Shown here one piece after another: positions 47,068 through 56,510 of a DNA stretch of 64,000 bases; the first letter of the stretch is position 1; every line of letters begins with the position of its first letter. This DNA is from Xiphydria camelus (lineage: Eukaryota > Arthropoda > Insecta > Hymenoptera > Xiphydriidae): assembly GCA_963678675.1 (NCBI GenBank), contig OY783191.1, positions 18,913,111-18,977,110 on the forward strand, read 5' to 3'. A program made the translations under genes and the position numbers. The notes under the pieces were generated by a model. The model did no database searches. It had not been told where the DNA came from and was given only the letters and a program-made list of their open reading frames with translations.

Positions 47068-49140
47068 CTAGATCAAATCTTCTTCATCGTCTTCCTTTTG
47101 AGCGGGTTGAAATATACTGCTACAAGACTGTCCTTGACATTGCCCACACAGATTTGAACAGTTTAGACCAGATTTCTTACACTTACACAGCTTTCCACAA
47201 TCAGTCTTACAGTTACAGAATATCAATTTTTGGATGAATTCTGGTGCAATTGATTTGTCGGTCGTTATTGGTAAAAGAAGTTCTCCCTGCTTTCTCCATC
47301 CCCAAGAGGTAGCTTCCAACTCATTTTCCAGCCATTCCTGGATTTGGTAATATACCCGCAAACTGTGCTGAGCGGCTGCATCTGATGTCGGTGGTAAAGA
47401 AGTTAAGGGGTTAGGTCCACTTGTCAGGGTCGGGAGAACCGAAATTTTTTTTTGCATATTCGTTAATAATAAGCCTTCAAGAATATGCTCACCAAATTTT
47501 ATAATGATCAGAGCATTAGAACCGGAGTTATAGGCATTTATAGCACGCCGCCTCGCCGCTCGGCCGCGCAGCTCAAAACTTTAAACGCGATTATCTCAGA
47601 ATCGTTCTTTTCAAAAAATACCTTCGCGGTGGACACGATTACTCAAAATCTAGTACATCGATCATCACCAAATTTTTTTTCTGCTTGTTTGTCATGATAA
47701 TAGCTTGTGCTTGAACGAAGGATTTTCATTGTTTGTGGACAAATTTTTTTTACACCGAAAAAACCGAAAATTGAAGACCTTTAAAAATGTAACTTTTTGT
47801 AAAAAGTGCCGCCATTTTTTAAAAAATCATAATTTTGACAAATCCTTCGTTCATGCACAAGCCAATACAATATACTAACCAAATCTTTTTCAAATTTTGA
47901 TTTTGGATGAACTGTCCGGGTTATTATGTCCACCGCCACTGATGCTCAAAAAAAGGCACTTCCAGAAAACAGCTGCAGCTCCGCCATTTTCAAATCTTTT
48001 TTATGAAAAAATTTTTACAAGTATTTGAAAACATGTACTAATCGACGGTATTAATCGTTTTCAAATAAATATTTATTATGCTGCCGGAAAAAAATGGGGA
48101 AAATCTCGTACATTCGCTTGCCACAAGTGGACCTAACCCCTTAATGAGAAGTTTGCACTTAAACTCTGTCTTGATGCATTGTTGTGAAATTTGAAAATGC
48201 TGATTTAGCGTATTTACTGACTTTTCGGCACCATACAGAGCCAATAGAAACTCTTCTCCAATAGCGATTATATCCTTCTTGTCTGCAGTGGGATTTTAAA
48301 AAATGGCTACTTCGGCTTGTAAGTCCTGATGTTTCTCTAAAAGCCTATAGGGTGACCGCCGGTTTTCAATCAGATTACATTAGTTTGGTTTTCAACAATG
48401 CGCAAATCCAACATATACGCAAATGTTTAAACTAAAACATATACATATCGAATCCACAGGAACTATAGAATTGGACTAAATGTTAAAAATGTATCTAAAT
48501 CTTTCTGAAAATTAAAAAAGTACGTATATGATAAAAAATTCTGTTTTTCCCCATTATTGACCACCCATTTCCTAAGGTTAGTTTTAAACCGTAAGGGGGT
48601 GCCACTTCTTATAAGTGTAGTTGAATGGTGGTTTTATGCAGTGGCGTAGTCAAAAATATAAAAAATGCGCTGATATTCTTATTTTCAAAGCTGGTCGAAA
48701 TCAGGGTGCGGTCGGCTAATCGGCGAAGTCACCCTATGTAGACAACTTTCCTTTTTTATAAATTGCCGAGGTAGTATCACATCTAAAAACGGTATGGGAA
48801 AATAAAATCGAAGCACGCGCATAATACCTACCTTATTTTGAAGCGCATTTATGTTCGTTGTTTTATTAGGTTTTGTAGTGTTGCTGGGTCTTAACATACA
48901 AATATTGTCCATTTTTCATTTGAATAACAGTAATACCATTAAATCAGTGTCTTCACCAACCAATGTTACCGATTATTCTAACTTTCTTGCTTCAAGAACT
49001 TTCTCCGCTATGAGTGTATCTGCATCCCCATGTGCTTGGAAAACTTTAATATCAGCTGTTTCAAGATGTTGGCTTAGTTGTGAAATAAACAACTTTTTAT
49101 TGTTTTCATTTTAAAAAATCGGGGCCTATTAATGATTACC
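47068..49140 (-). pseudogene. Transposon protein with PIN-like and CXC cysteine-rich regions
   Basis: Minus-strand pieces in order: 49110-48850 (HLETADIKVFQAHGDADTLI, later VGEDTDLMVLLLF), 48370-48175 (KHQDLQAEVAIF, later IIAIGEEFLLALYGAEKSVN) and 47400-47068 (SLPPTSDAAAQHSLRVYYQI, then IFCNCKTDCGKLCKCKKSGL and CSNLCGQCQG, and an acidic tail). The ADTLIA and GEDTDLLVL motifs resemble the acidic sites of PIN/FEN-type nucleases, and the Cys clusters resemble a CXC (tesmin/TSO1-like) domain. A piggyBac MITE (47407-48140) splits the gene between CKLLI and LTSLPPTSD, and there are stops in the first piece. This kind of protein is abundant in arthropod transposons; its enzymology is unknown to me. 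Confidence 0.6.
47407..48140. mobile_element. piggyBac-type MITE inserted in the PIN/CXC gene
   Basis: GGGGTTAGGTCCACTTGT and its complement are flanked by TTAA (47403-47406 and 48141-48144). The 734-bp interior is non-coding. Removing the MITE and one TTAA restores continuity between the two halves of the host frame, confirming the boundaries. Confidence 0.85.
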
Positions 49141-49708
49141 ATGTTGTGGTCTATTAACCGTAAGACAAGACTGATTGTGGAAAGGCTAAATGTTATCCGT
49201 CTTCACTTGCATTTAGCCGCCTAGCATACGCCTATTACGTAATGAAGGGCCGATTGTAAAATTTCTTACATTTCAGAAACACTTCGAAATAAAAAAATAC
49301 CTACCTTTATTGATTTAACACTATTTGTTCTTTATTGAGTACTTTTACATGGGAAAATAATTCGATGGCATTTACGCTGAAGTGTTTTTTTTGAAGGCCG
49401 AAAAATATTTAATGACTTTTTTTTAACTCAGTGCCAAATACTCGGTTTTACGGGCGTCCTCAACGCTTGTGAAATCACGTTTTACGCACCAATTTGTAAA
49501 AGGTTGCGCAGTGCGTGAAATAACCTGCGCAGTGCGTAAAATAACCTCACAGTGCGTAAAATAAAAGTGGCACACTCGAGATGATATCACTGCGGTTATT
49601 ACTTGAAGTTGGCAGTCAGTGTGTCCAACGCCACGCATCCGCAGCACAACTGTACACAGCTGACGCTAGCCAGTGAAAGTGAGGTTATGAGAAGTAAAGT
49701 CTGTAACA

Positions 49709-50640
49709 ATGAATGTGATGCGTGAAGATTCAAAAAATGTTGAGTATATTATTCCTGAAACACCGAACCAAGACGACGATGAGAATAGTAAGATTACTTT
49801 AATAACGATACTTTAATACAACGTACATCCGAGCCCCAACGAGTGTGATAAAATTGTCGAGAATAAAGAAAACGATGGTGCTCACGACGAGTTTCTAAAC
49901 GATAAAAATGTTGAAATTCCAGAAGATGTTAAACAACAAACTAAGGAAGCAGCCAGCTGTGTGATACCAGAAGATTTAAAGAATGTTGACTATATAATTC
50001 CCGAAACGCCGAACCAAGACGACGATGACAGTGGTAAGGTTACTTTAATACAACGTACATCCCAGCCCCAACGAGTGTGATAAAATTGCCGAAAATAAAG
50101 AAAACTATTGTGCTCATGACGAGTCTCTAACCGATAAAAATGTTGAAATTCCAGAAGATGTTAAACAACAAACTAAGGAAGCAGCCAGCTGTGTGATACC
50201 AGAAGATTTAAAGAATGTTGACTATATAATTCCCGAAACGCCGAACCAAGACGACGATGACAGTGGTAAGGTTACTTTAATACAACGTACATCCGAGCCC
50301 CAACGAGTGTGATAAAATTGTCGAGAATAAAGAAAACGATGGTGCTCACGACGAGTTTCTAACCGATAAAAATGTTGAAATTCCAGAAGATGTTAAACAA
50401 CAAACTGAAAAAGCAGCCAGCTGTCTGATACCAGAAGATTTAAAGAATGTTGAAAATATTATTCCTGAAACACCGAACCAAGACAACGATGAGAATGGTA
50501 AGGTTACTTTAATAACGATACTTTACTTAAATACAACATACATCCGAGCCTCGATGAGTGTGATAAAATTGCCGAGAATAAAGAAAACGATGGTGGTTAC
50601 GATAAGTCTCTAAGCGATAAAAATGTTGAAATTCCAGAAG
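49709..50640 (+). repeat. Tandem coding repeats of the Crypton protein N-terminus
   Basis: A start ATG at 49709 leads into VEYIIPETPNQDDD. A unit of about 230-250 bp then repeats from 49815, 50050, 50279 and 50529, each encoding YNVHPSPNECDKI (or a variant), ENKENDGAHDE, KNVEIPEDV and IIPETPNQDDDD. Each junction shifts the frame at TTACTTTAA(TA), whereas the 25043 copy reads through with extra codons there. The repeats have made the N-terminus untranslatable as one frame unless splicing removes them. Confidence 0.7.
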
Positions 50641-51850
50641 ATATTGAACAACTAATTGAGGAAGCAGCCAACTGTCTGATACCTGAAGATTCAAAGAATC
50701 TTTACAATAGTGCATATGTAAAATTTATCAAGTGGACAGAGGAAAGAAAAATCAATATCGCAAATGTCAAAACTGACAATACTCGTTTTGAAAAGGTCCT
50801 TCTCGGATATCTCCATTATTTAAGTAGATATGTGGTTCCACCGTCGTTATGGTCAACTTATTCAATGTTAAAAACAACACTAAATGCTTACCATGACATT
50901 GATATAAGTAAATACTCAAATTTGAAGTCTCTCCTCAAACGAAAAATGAAAGGCTACGTTCCAAAAGTTTCAAGTGTATTTTCCAATGATGAACTTAAAC
51001 GATTTTACACAGAAGCCTCTGATGATAAATGGTTAGTCGTAAAGGTAAGGAAATAAAAAATTTTTGAAATAAGAAAATATTTCTCGTAAAATGCTTAAAA
51101 TTAATTGTTTTTTTTTCTTATTAATAGGTTGGAATGATTTTTGGAATGTGTGGAGCTTGTAGGAGGCACGAACTACACAGCATCAAAGTGAACGATGTGC
51201 AAAAACATGATTCATCTTTTTTGGTCCAACTCGGTATAACTGAAGAGAATGATAAAAAAAAGAAAAAGTCTAAAAATAACGAGACACGTCAATTTGCAGT
51301 CACTGGAGAATTTTACAGAACCGTTAAAAAATACATTGATTTACGGCCAGCAGATTTTAAATCCCAAAATTTTTTTATCAAATACCAAAATGGACATTGC
51401 TCACGTGCAAACATTGGGATTAACACGATTGGTGTGTGGCCAAAAGATATTGCTACGTTTCTCAAACTTCCACATCCAGAGAAATACACAGGTCACGCCT
51501 TTCGTCGTTCGTCTGCAACTACGTACGTGAATTCAGGTGCTGACATCACAAATTTAAAAAGACTTGGAGCTTGGAAAAGCACGACAGTAGCCGAACATTA
51601 TGTCGCAGAATGTAATTCCCGAAAAAGAAAAGTCTGTGAACAAATTCAAGATGCTATATTATCCACAAAAACGACTACAACTGGAAAAAAAAGGCAAACA
51701 GTAATAAACGAACCTGTTCCACCTACATCATCTTGTGAAAACGCAAGCTCTTCTACTCCTCGTGATTCTTTGAGCAGTAACAGTGGAATAACCTTGACTA
51801 TTACTAATTGCCCTAATTTTCACATTATATTTAATGATAGAAAACTGTAA
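50551..51850 (+). CDS. Crypton-type tyrosine recombinase (two exons)
   Basis: Exon 1 runs to 51044 and exon 2 starts at 51128, with an 83-bp intron bounded by GTAAGG and TTAATAG; joining keeps the frame (WLVVK then VGMIFGM). A core-binding domain (FIKWTEERKINIANVKTDN, then YLHYLSRYVVPPSLW) precedes the catalytic domain. Numbering from the exon-2 Met at 51134: Arg10 in GACRRHEL, His121 and Arg124 in GHAFRRSSAT, Trp147 in GAWKS (the His/Trp position) and Tyr156 in AEHYV. All signature residues are present, so the catalytic part could be functional. The true N-terminus is unclear because the upstream repeats break the frame. A Ser/Thr-rich tail follows. Confidence 0.85.
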
Positions 51851-52709
51851 ATGAAAGAAACAACCAGAAAATGTATCTATATTTCTTTAAAAATATGCCA
51901 AATACTTATGAAGTTAAAAATGTGCCAAATACTTATGTGCAAAATACTTATAAGGAAGAAAGAAACCTAATTAATAAATGTATCTATATTTCTTTAAAAA
52001 TATGCCAAATACTTATGAGGTTAAAAATGTGCCAAATACTTACGTGCAAAATACTTATAAGGAAACAGAAGAAACCTAATTAATAAATGTATCTATATTT
52101 GTTAAAAAATATGTCAAATACTTATAAGGAAATGAAAGAAACATAATAAAAAACGTATCTATATTTGTTTAAAAATGTGCATACAAAAATGTATATATAT
52201 ATATTTGTTATGGTAACAAGTTTTTATACTTTATAAAATGCTAATGATATTTTTTTTCAGATGTGGGGGGGGCTTCGCCCCCCCCCAACCCCCCCCCCCA
52301 ACCCCCCGTCAACCCCCCCGCCCCAAACGTCCCGCCTCAAACCTTGTCAACCTCGTATTTGGCACTTAGTGACAAAAAATAGAATTCGTCATTCGGGCGT
52401 TCGCGCCCTCATAACGAAAATAACTATTGACACTTACTGTACGTCACTGGTTTATTCAAATTGTGTACATATATACACCAAATTGTAGGTAATTTTATTG
52501 GCTTTCATTTTGGTCTCTTAAATGTTTTCAAAAAAAGGAGTAGTTTTTGAGATATTTGATAAGAACTAAAAAAATGTGCCTTTAGGCGTAGTTTGCACCC
52601 TCGGAGGGATGGGGACTTTTAGTATGTTAATCAGGGTCAAAACAACTAAATAATCCCGCATAAATCAGCTTTAGGGCATTTTGTTCCACGAGCACCATGT
52701 TATCAAAAA

Positions 52710-53013
52710 TAACTTCCCTGGCCTAAATAGTTTTTTCGATGCATCAAAAACCCTCGCCGGCTATGCGTCACTGCCATCACCGACACAATGTTCTCTTATT
52801 ACTGCGATAAGACTGCGTGGTGAGGTGACCGCGCCGGTAAACACGACGACGCTCAGCCGGCGGTGTTTCTTTATGCGTCGAAGAAACTATTGGTCCACCC
52901 AACACGCAATCTGATCGCAGTTTTGGCCGTCCCCTACAAGCTTGGTGGAGCGCCGCGGGGACGACAGCCCCCCGGGAGTTGACGAGAGAAGCGAATAGGG
53001 GGCGCAGCTCCCT
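52710..53013 (+). mobile_element. Helitron-like non-autonomous element
   Basis: The 5' start is around TCCCTGGCCTAAATAGTTTT. The 3' end is a short GC-rich hairpin GGGGGCGCAGCTCCC followed by CTAT. The body has AGCCCCCCGGGAGTTGACGA, shared with 54225-54570. The 3' hairpin with a CTRR-like end suggests Helitron, but no Rep/helicase is present and the boundaries are approximate. Confidence 0.5.
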
Positions 53014-53110
53014 ATAATAACATATTGAAATAGAGATTTATATTCTAACCTCTCTACGAGTGAACTTATTATCAGGAAACATGCAAACAAGTACGGTTTT
53101 CTATTTTTAG

Positions 53111-53540
53111 ATGCCCGATAGATATGCAGCTCCTGGCTGTAAATCTAACTATGACAGCACAAAGAATAATGGGTAAGTCTTGGACTCGGGAAATTCATAG
53201 AGTCAATTGGAAGCCAACAAAAAGATTTGTTTTGTGCATTAAACATTTCAATGAACGTGCTTTGGAATATACAGAGCAGAGGCACAGGGCAGAGGTTTGT
53301 TGACAAAAATTGCAAAGAAAAGGTATACCAACGAAAGAAGCCTGCGTTGCAAAAAGATGCTATTCCAACAAAGTTGCCCAATTTGCCATCATATTTGAGA
53401 TCTGTACCAGTACTCAAATGCTCGGACCCAAAAGAGAGAAAACGGAAAGGCATGCTGAAGGAGGAAGCAGCAATTGCCGAGGCAAAACGAAAGCAAGAAG
53501 AAGCGGACAGAATAATAGATTTTCAAGGCTTGGTGAAGAA
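53111..53540 (+). pseudogene. P-element-type THAP domain, N-terminal part
   Basis: After a CTATTTTTAG acceptor, ATG 53111 gives RYAAPGCKSNYDSTKN, the first Cys pair of a C2CH THAP zinc finger. The rest continues in other frames: REIHRVNWKPTKRFVLCIKH supplies the Cys-His pair, then RFVDKNCKEKVYQRKKP, AIPTKLPNLP (AVPTLF-like motif) and a charged coiled coil (KEEAAIAEAKRKQEEADRII). Frame changes near 53170 and 53280 break it. A mariner at 53545 interrupts the coding strand; the C-terminal part continues at 54860. Confidence 0.72.
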
Positions 53541-53739
53541 CATACACGGTTCATCAAAAAGTTCCGGGACTAATTTTGTATAAAATCTACCACTAGCGCT
53601 ATCGGTTATCCGACGATGGAACTATTAGTATCATTCCTTTGTTACCCATAGTTGAGATTACTGCGCTGTAATTTCATTTAGTGGCCAGCTGCATTCGAAC
53701 GAGATAGATGTATTTTAGCCGTCGTGTCACAATTTTCGC

Positions 53740-54772
53740 GATGGAGCAACATGCGGTAATCAAGTTTTGTTTCAAAAACATTCGAATTGTTGAAAACCGC
53801 TTGTGGTAGTGATTGTTTAAGCCGAAGCAAGGTTTTCGAGTGGTATGCGCGATTCAAGAACGGTCGACAGTCGCTGGAAGACGATCCACGAGAAGGGCGT
53901 CCTTTGACCTCGACTACCGATGAGAATGTCGATCGTGTGTGCGTCGCGCTGTCTCGAAATCGACGCCCCCCTCGGGGGGATTTCAACTACGGTTGAAATG
54001 TTGTCAGAGGAACTAAACGTCAGTGTAGGAAGTGTTCACCACATTTCACACGATGTTTTCGGGGGAAAAAAAGTGTGGTGACTTGTTCCTCTCACACGAC
54101 AATGCGCCAGCCCATTCCTCGATACTCGTCACACAATTTTTGGCCCAAAAGTGGTCACCACGATTCACCACCCGTCCTACTCGCCAGATCTGGCTCCGCC
54201 ACTTTTTTTATTTAATAAACTAGGGGACGTCCGCCCCCTGCTCGCTTCGCTCACCAACCCCCGGGGGGCTATCACCCCTACGCCGCTATCGCGGCGCTCT
54301 CCTAAGTTTGTAGGGGACGGCGATCGGTCAACGAATTTATCTCGCGTCGCTCGAATTCGACAAAACGCCAGCCAAACGGGTAGACGGGCCTCTGCTCGAC
54401 TGGCTTGCACCGCACCGATCGATGATCGATAGCATACTGCATCCCATTGGCGGCCAACGCGTGGTGGGGAGACGCCGCGGTAGGCGATAGGTGGACCGAT
54501 GCATCAGTGAGTGATTGGTGGGGAGGGTTTCAGGTAGGTCATTGGATCGGTCGTCGATCCAAAAAACTATTTTATAGAATAGAGAGAAGAGATTAAAAAT
54601 AGCGATGAAGGGACAACGTTTTGAAGACGTTGAGGCGATTCAAATATATGTGACCAGGGCTCTGAAAGCCATTCCAGAGGGAGGAGTTCTCCAGGTCATT
54701 CCCGCAGCTGTACGAGCGCAGCAAAATTTGTATAGAACGAAAAGGGGATTATTTTGAAAACTAAATAAAAAC
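53740..54772 (+). pseudogene. mariner transposase, deleted and interrupted
   Basis: ATG 53742 opens MEQHAVIKFCFKN, then in another frame SRSKVFEWYARFKNGRQSLE and DDPREGRP, the mariner HTH with its WYARFKNG. SEELNVSVGSVHHI follows after a short insertion. The first catalytic region is deleted. The second site is present as SHDNAPAHSS and the third as YSPDLAPP. The Helitron-like insert (54225-54570) follows FLFNKL; the C-terminus resumes at about 54605 with GQRFEDVEAIQIYVTRALK and ends TKRGLF. It belongs to a mariner lineage different from the copy at 19348. Confidence 0.82.
54225..54570 (-). mobile_element. Helitron-like non-autonomous element nested in the mariner
   Basis: On the minus strand it ends with GGGGGCGGACGTCCCCTAGT: a GC hairpin followed by CTAG-T, the form of a Helitron 3' end. 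Shared internal AGCCCCCCGGGGGTTGGTGA links it to 52710-53013. No target duplication is evident, as expected for Helitrons. Confidence 0.55.
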
Positions 54773-54859
54773 TCTTTTCTAAACCCTTTTTTTCTTTCAT
54801 ACAAAAAATGCGTCCCGGAACTTTTTGAATGAACCGTGTATGCTACCAGTTGAAGAATT

Positions 54860-56006
54860 GCTGCTGGTCCTCACACATTTCCGAAGAATATGTAGTTTTT
54901 TATAAACTAGATATTACCAATGAGCCATCGATAAAAGCTAGTGTAAAGGTCACAAAAAATTTATACGTAAATGTTTACATTTATAATGGAATTGTGAACT
55001 GTAGTAAATATAAGTCACTTTTGTGAAACGGTAAAGTTCTCTAATGGAGTCATTAAAAAAATTTATTAGATTTCTGTAATACATTGAGTTGTGGTAGCAC
55101 ATGAATTATTCTCTTGAAATAAAGGGTACTTTGACTAATGACACTTTTGATGCTCTATATCACTGTACGCATGTATTAATATTAATTATGCAGTATTCGC
55201 TGAATTGTTGGGGTGTAAGGTACATTCTAACCGGCAAGTTTCAAACAGACAATTTGGAGTCACGCTTTGGATGCTACAGGCAGTCTGGAGGAAACTACAA
55301 TATAAGTGTTAGACAGATATTTAAAGCTGAAAAAAACGATGCGTGTTAAAAGTACACTGAGATTACATTCCGCCAGATATGGCAGAATTTTAATTTCATG
55401 TGATATTTCGGAAAAGACTTATCCTGACAATGATACAGTTGATGATTATACCAAAGAAGATAGCATTAAAACATTTTTGGAAATCTTAACAACAGACTAT
55501 CTACATTCTGCCGAAATAGACGAGTCTGGACTATTTTACATTTCTGGATATGTAGTGTTTAAAATAACAAAAAAGACAGATTGCCCAGACTGTATTTATT
55601 TAGTAGCAGATTCTGAGGTTGCAGGGAATGGGAATATGAGATATTTTGAAATGATTAACCGTGGTGGATTAGCCGTTCCTACTAATTTAGTTGTTACAAT
55701 AAGTAAACATGTGATCGGGATTATGCAATGTTTAGTGTTAGATGAATATGAGATGTTATTTTTGTCTATAGGTTTAAAACAAAAAGTATTTTGTGTTTGT
55801 TAAGTGAAGGAGGTGTATTAGCTGATAAGACCTTGAGTGATATAGCCCATGATATTTGTATTTGTGGCAGCAATAAAATACGTATTACGCAAGTAGCTAT
55901 TTCTGTTGTTGCAAATATTGTACAAAATAATTATGCCAAAATGCGTACAAATGTGTTAAACAATACAAGTGCAGTTAAGAAACTGAAATTGTTAACTTTG
56001 TTATAA
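54860..56006 (+). pseudogene. P-element-type (THAP9-like) transposase, C-terminal part
   Basis: Pieces in order: EEYVVFYKLDITNEPSIKAS (54860-55022), LTNDTFDALYHCTHVLI and GKFQTDNLESRFGCYRQSGG with NYNISVRQIF (55101-55340), then 55306-55800 with ISGYVVFKITKKTDCPDCIY and 55791-56006 ending AVKKLKLLTLL. The FQTDNLE..RFG..R..SGGNYN..RQI block is a hallmark of P-superfamily C-termini. Frame changes join the pieces. Compared with full-length P transposases, the segment between the THAP/coiled coil and this part is too short, so most of the RNase H-like catalytic core is missing. Confidence 0.75.
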
Positions 56007-56080
56007 AAGAACGTTGCTCTTATTTTTCTAAGTTTTTGCTGCTCGTAACTATAAGTATGTATTTGTTGTTCAATAAATCA

Positions 56081-56510
56081 TTAAACAAACTTCCTATTTT
56101 ACTTATATATCTTTCAGGCATACATATGAAATACAAACTTCTTTTACCAGCGCCATATCGAATCATTAGATACATTAACACTAGAACTACCGAATGGTCG
56201 CGCTTTATAAGACGGTCGTTTTGGCAGGTGATTATCTCGTTATCCGTGGATTTTTCGTCCACACTGCTATAGAACTTTTTTGTAGACCGAAATGTGCTCT
56301 ACAAAAAAGTATTCTACCAATTTTTACAAAAACCTCACGAGTTACGAAATAATTGAGGTTGAATGGAACTGAATAAGACACCGGTCAAATTGACCGGTTG
56401 CGGTAGTTCTAGTGTTAAAAACTTCCTATTTTATTTATATATCTTTCAGGCATACATATGAAATACAAACTTCTTTTACCAGCGCCATATCGAATCACTA
56501 GATACATTAA
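56081..56510 (+). repeat. TTAA-bounded 96-98-bp segment duplicated around a MITE
   Basis: Bases 56081-56178 and 56415-56510 are near-identical, each beginning and ending with TTAA and containing CTTTCAGGCATACATATGAA. A piggyBac MITE sits between them and a full-size piggyBac directly follows the second copy. Confidence 0.85.
56179..56414. mobile_element. piggyBac-type MITE (236 bp)
   Basis: CACTAGAACTACCG and its approximate complement CGGTAGTTCTAGTG form the ends, with TTAA at 56175-56178 and 56415-56418. The interior contains a GACCGGT-like inverted motif and no gene. Confidence 0.85.

Larger units (their letters stand above)
49425..52427 (+). mobile_element. Crypton-type element with tyrosine recombinase
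   Basis: The 5' leader (CTCAGTGCCAAATACTCGG, CAGTGCGTAAAATAACC repeats) matches 23337 and 25127. The 3' end passes through a C-rich tract (52268-52320) and CCTCGTATTTGGCACTTAGT, ending CCCTCATAACGAAAATAACT at 52427. The left terminal block of about 80 bp present in the 25043 copy is missing here. AT-rich direct repeats (AAATACTTATG, TGTATCTATATTT) lie at 51870-52150. Confidence 0.72.
43541..52691. mobile_element. Large TIR element enlarged by three insertions (9.1 kb)
   Basis: TCGTGGAACAAAATGCCCTA at the left is mirrored at the right end, and the arms match for about 250 bp. Removing the nested elements (43999-46713, 47407-48140 and 49425-52427) leaves about 2.7 kb, a plausible size for an autonomous or once-autonomous transposon. 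The native remainder encodes the PIN-like/CXC protein on the minus strand (47068-49140). No clear target duplication could be read. Confidence 0.7.
53545..54838 (+). mobile_element. mariner element inserted in the P-type gene
   Basis: CACGGTTCATCAAAAAGTTC at the left and its near-complement at the right are flanked by TA (53543-53544 and 54839-54840). It contains a broken transposase and a nested Helitron-like insert. TIRs of about 27 bp differ by one indel. Confidence 0.85.

Noticed and set aside
49425..50640. CRISPR-like array
   Set aside because: Units of 230-250 bp without short constant repeats and unique spacers; they are coding tandem repeats in a eukaryotic element.
53145..53453. Minus-strand frame opposite the THAP region
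   Set aside because: The plus strand carries THAP motifs and a splice acceptor; the opposite frame is a shadow.
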